Shown: positions 1 to 13,008, counted from the stretch's first letter. The stretch is 64,000 nucleotides of DNA from an uncultured Aurantimonas sp. (GCA_947488615.1 CANKZU010000012.1:32368-96367); one strand, 5' to 3'. The notes: generated by a model not told the origin, from the letters alone. A program made the numbers and translations.

Positions 1-266
1 AACGGCGACTGCCGGACGATGATCGCGCGGCCGAATTGCGTAAACGTCTTGCTGGCGCGCTCGATGCGCTGCGCGATGTCGGAATTGTCGGATGGATCGA
101 GTGGATTGACGGAGTTCAGGCGTTTGGCGGGGAACGCGGCGGTCAGGCGCACTGCCCAGGTGCCGTCGAACGCGGTCGAAGACGCCGGCCAGGCCCGGAA
201 ACCGGCCGCCTCGAGCCGCCGGACGACGGCGAGCTGGCGCATCGTCTCAGCTTCGGTAATCGCCAT
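1..266 (-). CDS. GNAT-family N-acetyltransferase, N-terminal part (runs off the left edge)
   Basis: Reading leftward from the ATG at 266, the product starts [18 protein letters not shown] and continues with a W-A-V-R-L-T-A segment and the stretch [15 protein letters not shown], which I know from the acetyltransferase encoded beside argJ in Rhizobiales. The start overlaps the 3' end of argJ by 20 bp, so the two are probably co-translated. Only about 88 codons are inside the window, so the acetyl-CoA binding core is not visible. The GNAT assignment rests on this conserved N-terminus and on gene order; the substrate is unknown. Confidence 0.7.
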   Translation of the reverse strand, partial: MAITEAETMRQLAVVRRLEAAGFRAWPASSTAFDGTWAVRLTAAFPAKRLNSVNPLDPSDNSDIAQRIERASKTFTQFGRAIIVRQSP

Positions 267-1488
267 TGATCGCGACATAGTCCTTGGTCAGATCGCAGCT
301 ATAGACCGTCCAACGCCCGGTCCCAAGGCCGAGTTCGACCCGGATCGGGATTTCCGCCCCGCGCATCACGGCCGACGCCTCGGCTTCGGAATAGTCGGGG
401 TCGCGCGCGCCGCCCTCGGCGACACGAACACCGCCGAAATGGATCGTCAGCCGATCGCGGTCGGCCTCTTCGCCGGCTTTGCCGACGGCCATGACGACGC
501 GGCCCCAATTGGCGTCCTCGCCGGCCACGGCCGTCTTGACCAGCGGTGAATTGGCGATCGACAGGGCAATCCGCTTGGCGGCCGCGTCGCTGGTCGCGCC
601 CTCGACGGTGACCTGAATCTCTTTGCGCGCGCCCTCCCCGTCGCGCGCGACCTGACGCGCGAGATCGAGCATGAGATCGCCGAGCGCTTTCCGAAAGCCC
701 GCGGCGCGCTCATCGTCGGCGTCGGAGATCTCCGGACAGCCGCGCCGCGCGGCGGCACCTGTCGCGAAAAGCAGCAGCGTGTCGGAGGTCGAGGTATCGC
801 TGTCGACCGTCACCGAATTGAAGCTCGGGGCGACGGACTCCGTCAGCATCGCCTGCAACGCCGGTGACGCGATCGCCGCGTCGGTGGCGACGAAGGACAG
901 CATCGTGGCCATGTCCGGCGCGATCATGCCGGCGCCCTTGGCGATACCGTTGATCGTCACGACGGTCCCCTCGATCGTCACCTGCCGGGTGGCGAGCTTG
1001 GGATAGGTGTCAGTGGTCATGATCGCGTCGGCAGCCTCGCGCCAGCCGTCGCTGACGGCCTGTTCGGCCAGGCCGGCAAGGAGGCCGGTGAACTTGCCGG
1101 CATCGAGCGGCTCGCCGATGACCCCCGTCGAGGCGAGAAAGATGTCCTGCGGCGAAGCATCGACCGCTGCCGCGGCGGCCGCCGCGGTCATTTCCGTCGC
1201 CTCGCGCCCCTTCTTGCCGGTGAAGGCGTTGGCGTTGCCGGAGTTGACGACCAGCGCCCGGGCAACGCCGCCGCGAAGGCTCTCACGGCTAAAATCCACC
1301 GGCGCCGACGGACATTTCGATGTGGTGAAGACTCCGGCGACCGCGGCCGGCCCATCGAACGTCATCAGGAGAACGTCGGTGCGGCCGGCATATTTGATGC
1401 CGGCGGCGGCCGTCGCGATCCGCAGCCCCTCGATCGGAGGCAGAACCGCGAAGGCAGTGGGGGCAAGCGGCGAGACGGTCGTCGTCAT
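247..1488 (-). CDS. argJ: Bifunctional glutamate N-acetyltransferase / amino-acid N-acetyltransferase ArgJ
   Basis: ArgJ moves acetyl groups from N-acetylornithine to glutamate and can also acetylate glutamate from acetyl-CoA, so it runs the cyclic arginine pathway in the cytoplasm. The self-cleavage motif MATMLSF is present, with the nucleophilic Thr near residue 195, as is the upstream GAGMIAPDM segment. The protein is 413 aa from the ATG at 1488, normal for the family. A TTG nine codons upstream keeps the frame open, but homologues start near MTTTVSP. It is downstream of the parvulin gene on the same strand and overlaps the GNAT gene. argH at 55.9 kb belongs to the same pathway. Confidence 0.95.
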   Translation of the reverse strand: MTTTVSPLAPTAFAVLPPIEGLRIATAAAGIKYAGRTDVLLMTFDGPAAVAGVFTTSKCPSAPVDFSRESLRGGVARALVVNSGNANAFTGKKGREATEMTAAAAAAAVDASPQDIFLASTGVIGEPLDAGKFTGLLAGLAEQAVSDGWREAADAIMTTDTYPKLATRQVTIEGTVVTINGIAKGAGMIAPDMATMLSFVATDAAIASPALQAMLTESVAPSFNSVTVDSDTSTSDTLLLFATGAAARRGCPEISDADDERAAGFRKALGDLMLDLARQVARDGEGARKEIQVTVEGATSDAAAKRIALSIANSPLVKTAVAGEDANWGRVVMAVGKAGEEADRDRLTIHFGGVRVAEGGARDPDYSEAEASAVMRGAEIPIRVELGLGTGRWTVYSCDLTKDYVAINGDYRS

Positions 1489-1666
1489 ATCGTTACCGGA
1501 AGAGCTCGGTTGCAAACGTGAACGAAAGGCAGTCGGCGGCGCGATAAACCAGCCGCATCACGGCCGGCCGCCAATGCCCGCGCGGACGGGCTGAAACGAG
1601 GCCATCCGCCGCTCCTGACGCCATCGAAACCGGCGGATCGGACGAACGGCTCTCGGGCAAGGACTG

Positions 1667-2554
1667 CTATTTAGCGGCCGGTTCGGTGGCGGGAGCGACA
1701 TCCGGCTCCATGCTTTTTTCGATCGCCTCGACCTGCTTTTTCATCTCCGGGTCGACATATTCGACCGAAAGCGCAGCGCGCGCATCGCGCACCAGTTCCA
1801 TGTATTTCTCGCGCAGGACGACTTGGCGCACCTGATCCTTGATCTGCTCGAAGCTCGGCTTCTCCGCCTCGCGCTTTTCCTCGACCTTGATCACATGCCA
1901 GCCGAACTGGGTCTCGACCGGTTCCCTGGTATAGCTGCCCGGCTCCATTGCGAACGCCGCCTTCTCGAAGGCCGGCACCATCTGGCCAGCGCCGAAGAAC
2001 CCGAGGTCGCCGCCTTCGGGGCCGGACGGGCCGGTGGATTTCTCCTTGGCCACCGCCTCGAAATCCGTGCCTTCGTCGAGCTGCTTGATCACCGCCTCGG
2101 CCTCCTCCTTGGTCTTCACCAGAATGTGACGCGCGTGGACCTCCTGCTTGGCTTCGACCGAGGCAATTTCCTTGTCGTAGCGCGCCTTGAGCTCCGCGTC
2201 GGTCACTGCCGCTACGCCGTTCTTGGCGAAATAGGCGTTGTGAAGCGCGCGTTCGCGCTGGAAGGCGATCTCGGTGGCGACATCCGGCTCGTCCTGGAGC
2301 TTGGCCTTCTCCGCCTCCTGAGCGAGGGCCTTGATGTCGATCAGGGCGGACAGCAGGGCGAGCTTGCGCTGCTCGGGGGGCAGCTGGGCGAACTGCTGGC
2401 CGATCGCGCCGGCGGCCGCCATGAGGTCGCGCTCGGTGATCTCCTTGTCCCCCACCTTGGCGACGACGTCGGATTCGGCGGCGAAAGCCGGCGTGGCGAA
2501 GGTGATGAGAGCAACAGCGCTTGCTGCGAGCGTCAGTCTGAGATCGAAAGTCAT
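1667..2554 (-). CDS. Periplasmic peptidyl-prolyl cis-trans isomerase, parvulin/PpiC type
   Basis: A 295-aa exported foldase. Residues 1-25 form a signal peptide ending in ATPAFA-AE. A SurA-like helical N-terminal region follows, then a parvulin domain at about residues 140-235 with the family blocks [34 protein letters not shown] and [10 protein letters not shown]. The C-terminal tail is charged and rich in Pro and Ala. The ATG at 2554 is chosen because it places the signal sequence at the very N-terminus; the open frame continues upstream to 2758 without meaning. It is divergent from secA, which suits a shared role in protein export. Confidence 0.92.
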   Translation of the reverse strand: MTFDLRLTLAASAVALITFATPAFAAESDVVAKVGDKEITERDLMAAAGAIGQQFAQLPPEQRKLALLSALIDIKALAQEAEKAKLQDEPDVATEIAFQRERALHNAYFAKNGVAAVTDAELKARYDKEIASVEAKQEVHARHILVKTKEEAEAVIKQLDEGTDFEAVAKEKSTGPSGPEGGDLGFFGAGQMVPAFEKAAFAMEPGSYTREPVETQFGWHVIKVEEKREAEKPSFEQIKDQVRQVVLREKYMELVRDARAALSVEYVDPEMKKQVEAIEKSMEPDVAPATEPAAK

Positions 2555-2842
2555 GGCAAAGACCGTCCTTTGCGGTTCGGTGGGAAATGGGCCCGGATAC
2601 CAAGCCGCGAGATGGGTTGCGGAGCGGCCCCGTGCGAGCTGTCCGCGCGGCGTGGCGGCCTTTGGTGGCGCGCCGTTGACATCGGTTTGGCCCCCTCTTA
2701 TCTCTCGCGCGATCTGAAAGTCCAGCCGCCTTCCGCGAAGTTTGAGGGCTTCCGACATTCCGGCGACTGCCCGGAATCAGCGGCAGCCGGCCGGCAGGCC
2801 GGTCGGGGCAGCGGCGACTCACATACTTGGAAGGACCGGTTC

Positions 2843-5569
<2,727 letters not shown>

Positions 5570-5601
5570 GAACGCCCAACGGCGCGCAGGCTCAATAACG
5601 A

Positions 5602-5640
5602 AACGGCCGCCGGAGCAAAACTTCGGCGGCCGTTTTGTTT
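5602..5640 (+). terminator. Rho-independent terminator after secA
   Basis: An 11-bp near-perfect GC-rich stem (5602-5612 with 5624-5634) closes an 11-nt loop and is followed by TTTTGTTT. It lies 33 bp after the secA stop codon. The stem can also form on the opposite strand, where it would sit just downstream of the L,D-transpeptidase gene that ends at 5680, so it may end transcription from both sides. Confidence 0.85.
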
Positions 5641-5679
5641 AACCCGGCGAGCGGCCCGAGGGCCGTTCCGTGGACCCGT

Positions 5680-6699
5680 CTACTTCAAGAAGCCGGAGAA
5701 GATCGAGCCGCCCGAGGATGACCGGCCGATGCGGTTGCCCTCCCGGTCGTAGCCCTCGCGGCGATGCTGTTCCACGGCATAGGCCTCGGCCGTGATCGGC
5801 TGGCCCGTGCGATAGCTGAAATTGGCGGTTTCCGCGAACTCGCTCGGCGCCATCGACGCCGCGATCGTCTGCTCCTTGGTCTCGTCCGCGGATACCTTGG
5901 CAGCCACTTCCGGCGCCAGGTCAAAGTCCGGACAGGCCCCGGTCGGGGAAAGACCTGCGACGGTCTCGGCGCTTTGGTCGAAGACGTAACGCCTATCGCA
6001 GACGCCGACGTTCGGCTGGCGGCGGGTGATCTCGAAATGATCCGAGCCCTTCTTCAGCATCTTCCAAAATGCGTAGTGCTGGGAATTGCGATGCCGCGCC
6101 ATGTTCTTCGGCGTCATGCGGAAGGGGTAGGCCTGGATCTGGAACGCGCGCTGCCCCCCTTCGAAGGAATGGCGGGCGAGCGCGAAGATCTCGGTGATCT
6201 GATCGTTGTCCATGGCGTAGCAGCCGGATGAATTGCAGGAGCCGTGGATCATCAGGAAGGTGCCGGTGCGGCCGTTCGCACGGTCATAGGCGTTGGGAAA
6301 GCCCATATTCACCGCCAGATGGAACTTCGAGTTCGGGTTCAGCTGCCCCGGCGTCACCGTGTAGAAGCCTTCCGGCGCCTGCCGGTCACCCTCCTGGAAC
6401 TTCGGCCCGAGCTTCCCGGACCAGGCGCAGATGTCGTAGGTCTTCAGAAGCGCGTAGGTGCCGTCGGTTTTCTGCTTCCAGACCTCAAGGTTCGATTCTT
6501 CCTTGAACAGCCGGACCAGGATCGGCGAATTGACGCCCATTCCATTGGCCTTGATCGCCTGAACGAGCGCGGCCGGCAGCGGCGCGTTCGCCGGCATGAG
6601 ATCGCTGTATTTACAAGCGGAAAGCGTGAAGAGCCCCAGCGCGAGCGCGGCGGCCGTCACCAGGCGGCGGACCAACATCCCCTCAATTCCCCATCGCAT
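5680..6699 (-). CDS. L,D-transpeptidase (YkuD-type) lipoprotein
   Basis: A predicted periplasmic peptidoglycan cross-linking enzyme. The N-terminus has a hydrophobic stretch and a lipobox LSAC with Cys29 as the lipidated residue. The YkuD active site reads HGSCNSSGC at residues 152-160, with His152 and catalytic Cys160. The C-terminal third is polar and contains no domain I recognise. A second ATG at 6678 (MLVRRLV) also gives a complete signal peptide and follows GAGGGG closely, so the true start is uncertain. It is convergent with secA. Confidence 0.88.
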   Translation of the reverse strand: MRWGIEGMLVRRLVTAAALALGLFTLSACKYSDLMPANAPLPAALVQAIKANGMGVNSPILVRLFKEESNLEVWKQKTDGTYALLKTYDICAWSGKLGPKFQEGDRQAPEGFYTVTPGQLNPNSKFHLAVNMGFPNAYDRANGRTGTFLMIHGSCNSSGCYAMDNDQITEIFALARHSFEGGQRAFQIQAYPFRMTPKNMARHRNSQHYAFWKMLKKGSDHFEITRRQPNVGVCDRRYVFDQSAETVAGLSPTGACPDFDLAPEVAAKVSADETKEQTIAASMAPSEFAETANFSYRTGQPITAEAYAVEQHRREGYDREGNRIGRSSSGGSIFSGFLK

Positions 6700-6965
6700 A
6701 CGAGGATCACCCGACGATCCTCGTCCCCACTCGGATCGCGGCCCTAGAGGCGCCGCTCGATCCCTTGCGATGGCGAACCCCGGCCACGCCGGCCGGGCCC
6801 ATCGCAGACTTGATCCATTGTACCGCGATCAGGGTAAAAGAACCGTAAACCGCGCATCTCGATCGATCGGTCAAGACCTGTATTCTTAGGCCACGACCAT
6901 GGCCGCAATTTGGCAAATGCCGAAGGGTAAGGATACTGGTGATCGCGGCAAAACCGCAACAGGCC

Positions 6966-7919
6966 TCAGAGATTCCGCCCGATCGCCAGGAATTTCTCCC
7001 GGCGCTGGCGCCGCAGCGCCTCACCGTCCAGGCTCGCCAGTTCGGCAAAGGCCGCCCGCACGCTATCCGCCGCCTTGTCGATCCCCTCCTCCGGCGAGCG
7101 ATGAATGCCCCCGACGGGTTCCTCGACGATGGCGTCGATGACGCCGAAGCCCTTCAGATCCTGCGCGGTGATCTTCATCGCCTGGGCGACGTCGCGTGCC
7201 CGCGTCGCGTCGCGCCAGAGGATCGATGCGCCGGCCTCGGGCGAAATGACGGAGTAGATCGCGTGCTCGAGCATGAGCACCCGATTGGCCGTGGCGATGG
7301 CGATGGCCCCGCCCGAACCGCCCTCGCCGATCACCAGCGAGACCATCGGGACCTTGAGATTCAGACAGGCCTCCGTCGAACGGGCGATCGCTTCGGCCTG
7401 CCCGCGCTCCTCGGCGCCGATACCGGGATAGGCGCCCGCCGTGTCGACGAGGGTCAGCAGGGGGATGGCGAAGCGCTCGGCGAGTTCCATGACTCTGACA
7501 GCCTTGCGGTAGCCCTCGGGCCGGGCCATGCCGAAATTGTGCTTGAGGCGGCCTTGCGTGTCCGAGCCCTTTTCCTGGCCGATGACCGCGATCGGTTGGC
7601 CGTCGAGGCGCCCGAACCCGCTGATGATCGCGTAATCCTCAGCATAGAACCGGTCGCCGGCCAGCGGCACGAAATCCGTGATCAGCCGGTTGATATAGTC
7701 CAGGCAATGCGGCCGGTCGGGATGCCGCGCCACCTGGGTCTTCTGCCAGGGCGTCAACTTGCGGTAGAGATCGGCCAAGGCATCGCGCGAGCGCTTTTCG
7801 AGCCGCTGGATCTCGTCGGTGACATCGACGGCGTCTTTGCCCCCCTCGATCTTCTTCAATTCGATGATCTGGCCTTCCAGATCCGCGACCGGTTTTTCGA
7901 AATCCAGGTAATTGTACAT
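6966..7919 (-). CDS. accA: Acetyl-CoA carboxylase, carboxyltransferase subunit alpha
   Basis: AccA pairs with AccD to transfer carboxyl groups from biotin to acetyl-CoA, the committed step of fatty acid synthesis. The 317-aa length is standard. The N-terminal MYNYLDFEKP, the biotin/CoA-site segment TLVDTAGAYPG and the glycine-rich loop GEGGSGGAIAIA with the following SVISPEAGASILW block are all intact. It is a single gene with about 180 bp to xerD upstream and about 265 bp without a gene downstream. Confidence 0.97.
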   Translation of the reverse strand: MYNYLDFEKPVADLEGQIIELKKIEGGKDAVDVTDEIQRLEKRSRDALADLYRKLTPWQKTQVARHPDRPHCLDYINRLITDFVPLAGDRFYAEDYAIISGFGRLDGQPIAVIGQEKGSDTQGRLKHNFGMARPEGYRKAVRVMELAERFAIPLLTLVDTAGAYPGIGAEERGQAEAIARSTEACLNLKVPMVSLVIGEGGSGGAIAIATANRVLMLEHAIYSVISPEAGASILWRDATRARDVAQAMKITAQDLKGFGVIDAIVEEPVGGIHRSPEEGIDKAADSVRAAFAELASLDGEALRRQRREKFLAIGRNL

Positions 7920-8099
7920 CGGTTACGCGGCGTCGGCCGTCCTTTGGATTTGGCGACCGGCAGGGCGGCCGGTGGGCAGCGAGGCAAAATCCACGGCGGC
8001 CCGTTCGACCACCCCACGACGCCATCGGCTGCAGGTCTTCATGCGCGGCGGAAACTGGCTACACGCCGCCGCCTTGTCAAGGAATCCCGCACGGCGGCA

Positions 8100-9074
8100 T
8101 CAATCGCCGCTCAGCGCCGACAGCGGATGATGATCCGTCACGAGTCGGATCAAGCGTTCTTCCAGGACATGGGTGTAGATCTGTGTCGTCGAAATATCGG
8201 CGTGACCGAGAAGCTCCTGCACCGCCCGCAGATCGGCGCCGTTCTGCAGGAGATGGCTGGCGAAGGCATGGCGCAAGACGTGCGGCGACATCCGCGCGGC
8301 GGGAATGCCGGCGCGAATCGCGAGCGCTTTGAGGTCGCGCGCGAAGGCTTGCCGGGTCAAATGTCCGCTTTCCGAGAGCGCCGGGAAGAGCCATTGCCCG
8401 TGGTCGGCGATGCCGGCCGCCCGCATCGCCTCGGCAAATCGCGCCAAAGCTTCCCGCGCGGCCTCGCCGATCGGCACCATCCGCTCCTTGTCGCCCTTGC
8501 CGCGCACCACAATCATCCGGTTTTTCGCGCGAAGCACCGACCGCGGCAGGCTGACGAGTTCGGAGACCCGCAGTCCGGTCGCGTAGAGAAGCTCGACCAG
8601 CGCGCACATCCGTGCCGCCCGTACGAGGCGGCGCGGCGAAGCCTCCGGGTCTCGTGCCTCGTCGTCGGCCCGGCCGATCAGCCGGTCGACCTCATCCTCG
8701 CCCATGATCTTCGGCAGCGGCCGTTTTTTCCGCGCGCCCTCGATCGGCCCGGTTGGGTCATCCCCGCGGCGACCCTCGGCATAGAGAAAGCGGTAGAACT
8801 GGCGCAGCGCCGACAGCCGCCGCGAGCGGCTGCTCTCCGCAAAGCCGCGGACGCCGAGCCGCGCGACATAGGCGCGGATATCGTCCGTCTGCGCCGCCAT
8901 CAGCGAACCGCCTTGCCCGGCGACGAAGCCCGCAGCATCCTCCAGATCGCGCCGATAGGCGGCGATGGTGTTGTCGGAAGCGCCCCGCTCCACCGCCATC
9001 ATCTCGAGAAAGCTCTCTATGTCGGCTTCATCGCGCCGGCCAGCCGCAACGGGCGAGGCGGAGGCCGTGCTCAT
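8100..9074 (-). CDS. xerD: Site-specific tyrosine recombinase XerD
   Basis: XerD acts with XerC at dif to resolve chromosome dimers. The SAM-like core-binding domain covers about residues 18-100. The catalytic domain carries all six tyrosine-recombinase residues: Arg169 (ATGLRVSEL), Lys193 (GKGDK), His265 and Arg268 (HVLRH), His291 (LLGHADIS) and nucleophile Tyr300 (IYTHV). The length of 324 aa and the location beside aroKB, as in other Rhizobiales, favour chromosomal XerD over a phage or integron integrase. Its ATG overlaps the stop of the small membrane protein upstream. Confidence 0.93.
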   Translation of the reverse strand: MSTASASPVAAGRRDEADIESFLEMMAVERGASDNTIAAYRRDLEDAAGFVAGQGGSLMAAQTDDIRAYVARLGVRGFAESSRSRRLSALRQFYRFLYAEGRRGDDPTGPIEGARKKRPLPKIMGEDEVDRLIGRADDEARDPEASPRRLVRAARMCALVELLYATGLRVSELVSLPRSVLRAKNRMIVVRGKGDKERMVPIGEAAREALARFAEAMRAAGIADHGQWLFPALSESGHLTRQAFARDLKALAIRAGIPAARMSPHVLRHAFASHLLQNGADLRAVQELLGHADISTTQIYTHVLEERLIRLVTDHHPLSALSGD

Positions 9075-9241
9075 CGGCGAAGGCTCTCGGTCGGCGCCCC
9101 CGGATCAAGCTGTGGCAACGGCACCTCGACCGTCATCTCGTGGCGGGTCGGTTCGACGAAGTAGACGAGCGCCGCCATGATGCCGTAGATGAGGCCGGCG
9201 AGGATGAGAAGCGTCGTCAGGAGGCGAACGAGGGTCGGCAT
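9071..9241 (-). CDS. Small single-pass membrane protein upstream of xerD
   Basis: A 56-aa product from the ATG at 9241; a GTG five codons further upstream is also possible. It has one hydrophobic helix (about residues 5-25) followed by a short charged tail containing [15 protein letters not shown]. The TGA stop overlaps the xerD ATG by 4 bp, so translation is probably coupled. I have a memory of similar small unnamed proteins in this position in rhizobia, but no function is known to me. No clear Shine-Dalgarno is visible. Confidence 0.6.
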   Translation of the reverse strand: MPTLVRLLTTLLILAGLIYGIMAALVYFVEPTRHEMTVEVPLPQLDPGAPTESLRR

Positions 9242-9402
9242 CGTGGTCTGGCGCACTCACTGCTGGGTCGGATCCCGTTGCGGCCATTTGCTTCTAGTGA
9301 GAATGGCGCGGGACGCAAGCGACGCGCCCGGTTCTGTTCCGGCATAACCGACGGTTTTTAAGATTTCCTGTCCTTCGGCACGGGACGGTAACGAAAGGCG
9401 CC

Positions 9403-9984
9403 ATGAGAAGCGAATTGTCCCCGGACGGAGCAGCGGCGATCCATGACCGACTCGACAACCGTTCGATCGCGCTCATCGGCTTGATGGGCGCCGGCAAGAC
9501 GACGGTTGGCCGTCGGCTCGCCGCGTTGCTCGCGCTGCCCTTTTGCGACACCGACGTCGAAATCGAGGCGGCGTCGCGCATGACCATCCCCGAACTGTTC
9601 GAGGCCTATGGTGAGCCCGAGTTCCGGGCCCTGGAGGCGCGCGTCGTTGCGCGCCTCGCCGCCGATGGCCCCCGGGTGATCGCGACCGGCGGCGGTGCCT
9701 ATCTGCATGCCGAGACGCGCGCCATGCTGAAGCGGACGGCGATCACGGTCTGGCTGAAGGCCGATCTGGAAACGCTGATGGAGCGGGTGTCACGCCGCTC
9801 CAACCGGCCGCTGCTGCAGACCGACGACCCGCGCGAGGTCATGCACCGCCTCATCGAGATCCGTTATCCGATCTACGCCGAAGCCGACATCACCATCGGC
9901 ACCCGTGACGTGAAGCGCGACATCATCGCGGCCGAGATTCTCGAAGCCTTGGACCGACACCTCGAGACGGAGACGACCCGATGA
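9403..9984 (+). CDS. aroK: Shikimate kinase
   Basis: AroK phosphorylates shikimate at the 3-hydroxyl in the chorismate pathway. The 193-aa protein has the P-loop GLMGAGKTT at residues 26-34, the shikimate-binding region CDTDVEIEAASRM, the central GGGA(Y) loop (VIATGGGAYL) and the lid arginines in RSNRPLLQT. The N-terminus carries about 20 residues ahead of the first strand, normal for rhizobial AroK. The 3' end overlaps aroB by 4 bp (ATGA). Confidence 0.96.
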   Translation: MRSELSPDGAAAIHDRLDNRSIALIGLMGAGKTTVGRRLAALLALPFCDTDVEIEAASRMTIPELFEAYGEPEFRALEARVVARLAADGPRVIATGGGAYLHAETRAMLKRTAITVWLKADLETLMERVSRRSNRPLLQTDDPREVMHRLIEIRYPIYAEADITIGTRDVKRDIIAAEILEALDRHLETETTR

Positions 9985-11132
9985 AACGTGAAGCGGCCTA
10001 TCAGGCGGATGACGACGCCACGGCGCGCCAGCGCGTCGTCGTCGATCTGGGAACGCGCTCCTACGACATCCTGATCGGCCCCGGCCTCGTCGACGAGGCC
10101 GGCGAGGAGATCGCGCGCCATCTGCCGGGCATTCGTGCCGCGGTGGTCACCGACGAGACCGTTGCCGGCCTGCATCTGGAGCGTCTGTCGATCGCCCTGC
10201 GCGCCGCCGGCATCGACCATTCGACGATCGTCCTGCCGGCCGGCGAGACGACGAAATCCTTCGCGCACCTGACCCGGGTCGTCGACGAGGTGCTGGCGCA
10301 GCGTCTGGAGCGCGACGACGGCGTCATCGCCCTCGGTGGCGGCGTGGTGGGCGACCTCGCGGGCTTTGCCAGCGCGATCGTGCGGCGCGGCATGCGCTTC
10401 GTCCAGATACCGACCACGCTCCTGGCCCAGGTCGATTCGTCCGTCGGCGGCAAGACCGGCATCAACTCGCCGCGCGGCAAGAACCTCGTGGGGGCGTTCC
10501 ATCAGCCGTCTCTGGTCCTGGCCGACACGGCATTGCTCGACACGCTGTCGCCGCGCGAATTCGCGGCTGGCTACGCCGAACTCGTCAAATACGGGCTGAT
10601 CGACCGGCCGGATTTCTTCGACTGGCTCGATCGAAACCGCGAGGCGATCTTCGCGGGCGGCCCCGAGCGGGCGGACGCGATTCGGCAAAGCTGCGAGGCG
10701 AAAGCCGCCGTCGTGGCGGCGGACGAACGCGAGGACGGCAGCCGCGCGCTGCTCAATCTCGGCCACACCTTCGGGCACGCGCTGGAGGCCGCGGTCGGCT
10801 ATGATTCGGGCCGGCTCGTGCATGGCGAGGGGGTCGCGATCGGCATGACGCTCGCCTACCGCTTCTCCGCCGAACGCGGTCTCTGCACGGCCGAGGACGC
10901 CAATCGTTGCGAAGCGCATCTTCGGGCCGCTGGCCTGCCGACCCGGGTCGGCGCGATCCCGGGCACGCCGCTCACGACGGCGCAGCTGATGGCCGGCATC
11001 GCCCAGGACAAGAAGGTCAAGCGCGGCCGCCTGACCTTCATCCTGACGCGCGGCATCGGCCGGGCCTTTGTCGAGTCCGATGTCGAGCCGCCAGCCGTCG
11101 AAGCCTTTCTCGAACGGGAGATCGCCCGATGA
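9981..11132 (+). CDS. aroB: 3-Dehydroquinate synthase
   Basis: AroB cyclises DAHP to 3-dehydroquinate using NAD+ and a divalent metal. The 383-aa product shows the NAD-binding GGGVVGDLAGF, the substrate segment QIPTTLLAQVDSSVGGKTGI and the metal ligands in FGHALE and VHGEGVAIGM. It is translationally coupled to aroK upstream and to the CNNM transporter downstream (ATGA overlap at 11129-11132), making a three-gene operon. Confidence 0.97.
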   Translation: MKREAAYQADDDATARQRVVVDLGTRSYDILIGPGLVDEAGEEIARHLPGIRAAVVTDETVAGLHLERLSIALRAAGIDHSTIVLPAGETTKSFAHLTRVVDEVLAQRLERDDGVIALGGGVVGDLAGFASAIVRRGMRFVQIPTTLLAQVDSSVGGKTGINSPRGKNLVGAFHQPSLVLADTALLDTLSPREFAAGYAELVKYGLIDRPDFFDWLDRNREAIFAGGPERADAIRQSCEAKAAVVAADEREDGSRALLNLGHTFGHALEAAVGYDSGRLVHGEGVAIGMTLAYRFSAERGLCTAEDANRCEAHLRAAGLPTRVGAIPGTPLTTAQLMAGIAQDKKVKRGRLTFILTRGIGRAFVESDVEPPAVEAFLEREIAR

Positions 11133-12685
11133 CCACTTCCTTGTGGATCATGCTCGCCATCGTTCTGGTCCTCGTTTCGATCTCGGGGTTTTTCTCAGGC
11201 TCCGAGACCGCGCTGACCGCCGTGTCGCGCGCGCGGCTGATGAGCTTCGAGAAGAACGGCGACCAGCGCGCCGGGATCGTACAGCGGCTGATCGAGCAAA
11301 AGGACCGGCTGATCGGCGCGCTGCTGATCGGCAACAATCTCGTCAACATCCTCGCCTCGTCGCTGGCCACGACCGCCTTTCTCCGGCTCTTCGGGGAGGC
11401 CGGCGTCGTCTATGCGACCATCGCGATGACGATCATCGTCGTCATTTTCGGCGAGGTCCTGCCGAAATCGGCCGCGATCGCGCGGCCCGACGGCTTCTCG
11501 CTCGCGGTCGCCCGGCCGGTGTCGGTGGTGGTCGCGCTGTTCGGGCCGTTGACCCGCGTCGTCAACTGGATCGTCCGGCGCGTCCTCGCCATGTTCGGCG
11601 TCAGCCTGGAATCCGACGCCTCGCTGCTCACCGCCCATGAGGAACTGCGCGGCGCTGTCGAGGTGCTCCACCGCGAGGGCGCGCTCGTCAACGCCGACCG
11701 CAACCGGCTGGGCGGGCTGCTCGACCTGCACGAGCTCGAAGTCTCCGACGTGATGATCCACCGCACCGGGATGCGGCAGGTAAACGCCGACGACGGACCC
11801 GCCGAAATCGTCCGCCAGATCCTCGAAAGCCCTTATACCCGCTTGCCGGTATGGCGTGGCCACTACGACAACATCGTCGGGGTGGTTCACGCCAAGGATC
11901 TGCTGCGCGCCCTGCATGAGGTCGACAACGACCCCGCCAGGGTGGACATCCTCAAGATCTGCGCCCAGCCTTGGTTCGTGCCCGAGACGACCACGCTGCA
12001 GGACCAGCTCAACGCCTTTTTGCGCCGCAAGTCGCATTTCGCCATCGTCGTCGACGAATATGGCGAGGTCGAAGGGCTGATCACGCTCGAAGACATTCTG
12101 GAAGAGATCGTGGGCAACATCGCCGACGAGCACGACGTCGACATGCAGGGCGTCAAGATCGAGGCCGATGGCTCGGTCATCGTCGACGGCCAGGTGCCGA
12201 TCCGTGACCTCAACCGGGCTCTGGACTGGAACCTGCCGGACGAGGAGGCGGTGACGATCGCCGGACTGGTCATCCATGAAACCCAGACGATCCCGGAAGA
12301 GCGGCAGGCCTTCACCTTCTTCCACAAGCGCTTCACCGTTCTCAAGCGCGAGAAGAACCGGATCGCCAAGCTGCGCATCCGCCCGGCGACCGTGCTGGTG
12401 CCACCGAAAAAGCTCGGCGGCCACGCTGCCGCGGCCGGCGCCTCGGCGCCGCTGCCGGAGACCGATGGCGACTTCGACGACGACTACGATATTTTCGAGA
12501 GCGAAGCCGTTACATCGGCCGAGGAGGCCGATCGCCAGATGGACCCGGAGGAACTGGAAGGGTGGGAAGATAGCGCCGAGCTGCCGGCATCGGACATCGA
12601 AAAGCCCGACGACCGACGCGACGGACCGGGCAGCTCCGGTGGATCACCAAATGCCGAGGGAGGCGACAAGGATCGACATGACTGA
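11129..12685 (+). CDS. CNNM/CorC-family membrane protein with CBS pair (HlyC/CorC type)
   Basis: The 518-aa product begins with a DUF21/CNNM transmembrane domain (about residues 1-190; hallmark FFSGSETALTAVSRARL and IFGEVLPKS). A CBS pair follows at roughly 205-330 (ISDVMIH-type start, HFAIVVDEYGEVEGLIT), then a CorC_HlyC/TransportAssoc domain to about 425. The last 90 residues are acidic and low complexity. Family members are linked to Mg2+/Co2+ efflux; the substrate here is inferred only. The ATG at 11129 overlaps the aroB stop. Confidence 0.9.
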   Translation: MTTSLWIMLAIVLVLVSISGFFSGSETALTAVSRARLMSFEKNGDQRAGIVQRLIEQKDRLIGALLIGNNLVNILASSLATTAFLRLFGEAGVVYATIAMTIIVVIFGEVLPKSAAIARPDGFSLAVARPVSVVVALFGPLTRVVNWIVRRVLAMFGVSLESDASLLTAHEELRGAVEVLHREGALVNADRNRLGGLLDLHELEVSDVMIHRTGMRQVNADDGPAEIVRQILESPYTRLPVWRGHYDNIVGVVHAKDLLRALHEVDNDPARVDILKICAQPWFVPETTTLQDQLNAFLRRKSHFAIVVDEYGEVEGLITLEDILEEIVGNIADEHDVDMQGVKIEADGSVIVDGQVPIRDLNRALDWNLPDEEAVTIAGLVIHETQTIPEERQAFTFFHKRFTVLKREKNRIAKLRIRPATVLVPPKKLGGHAAAAGASAPLPETDGDFDDDYDIFESEAVTSAEEADRQMDPEELEGWEDSAELPASDIEKPDDRRDGPGSSGGSPNAEGGDKDRHD

Positions 12686-12705
12686 TCCTTGTCGCCGCGA
12701 CCGAG

Positions 12706-13008
12706 TCAGCGCCGTGTGGGCTCGCCGGGCGCCGAGGCCTCGATCGCCAGCGCATGGACGCCGGTGGCCAATTGCTCCTTCAAGATCGCATTGACCGCCC
12801 GGTGACGTTCGACGCGGCTCTTGCCGACGAAGGCCTCGCTCACCAGCCTGACGCGGAAATGCGTGCCCCCGGAGCCATCGAAGGGCGCGTGGTCTCCGCT
12901 ATCGGCATGATGATGACCGGCGTGGAGATGGCTCTCGTCGATGACGGCCAGCGTCTCGGGCGCGAATGCCTCGGCCAGCTTCGTCTCGATCGTGGTCTTG
13001 ATATTCAT
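12706..13008 (-). CDS. bolA: BolA-family protein
   Basis: A 100-aa product with the BolA fold. The N-terminal segment I-x-x-K-L-x-E-A-F has the conserved ESHLHAGH-type loop with histidines that can join a glutaredoxin-bound Fe-S cluster. A central GGTHFRVRLVSEAFVGKS strand-turn and the RVERHRAV helix follow. BolA proteins work with monothiol glutaredoxins in iron-sulfur trafficking. Its position next to the J-domain gene and cobS is typical for rhizobia. It is convergent with the CNNM gene, with only 20 bp between them. Confidence 0.92.
   Translation of the reverse strand: MNIKTTIETKLAEAFAPETLAVIDESHLHAGHHHADSGDHAPFDGSGGTHFRVRLVSEAFVGKSRVERHRAVNAILKEQLATGVHALAIEASAPGEPTRR

Noticed and set aside
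1823..2842. About 340 extra codons open in frame upstream of secA
   Set aside because: This stretch is antisense to the parvulin gene, has no SecA-like sequence and ends at a perfect ribosome binding site plus the standard SecA start at 2843. It is a GC-rich open frame by chance.
6707..7048. Small minus-strand ORF between the L,D-transpeptidase and accA
   Set aside because: It overlaps the accA 3' end in another frame, has Arg/Gly-rich mirror-type composition and lacks a ribosome binding site.
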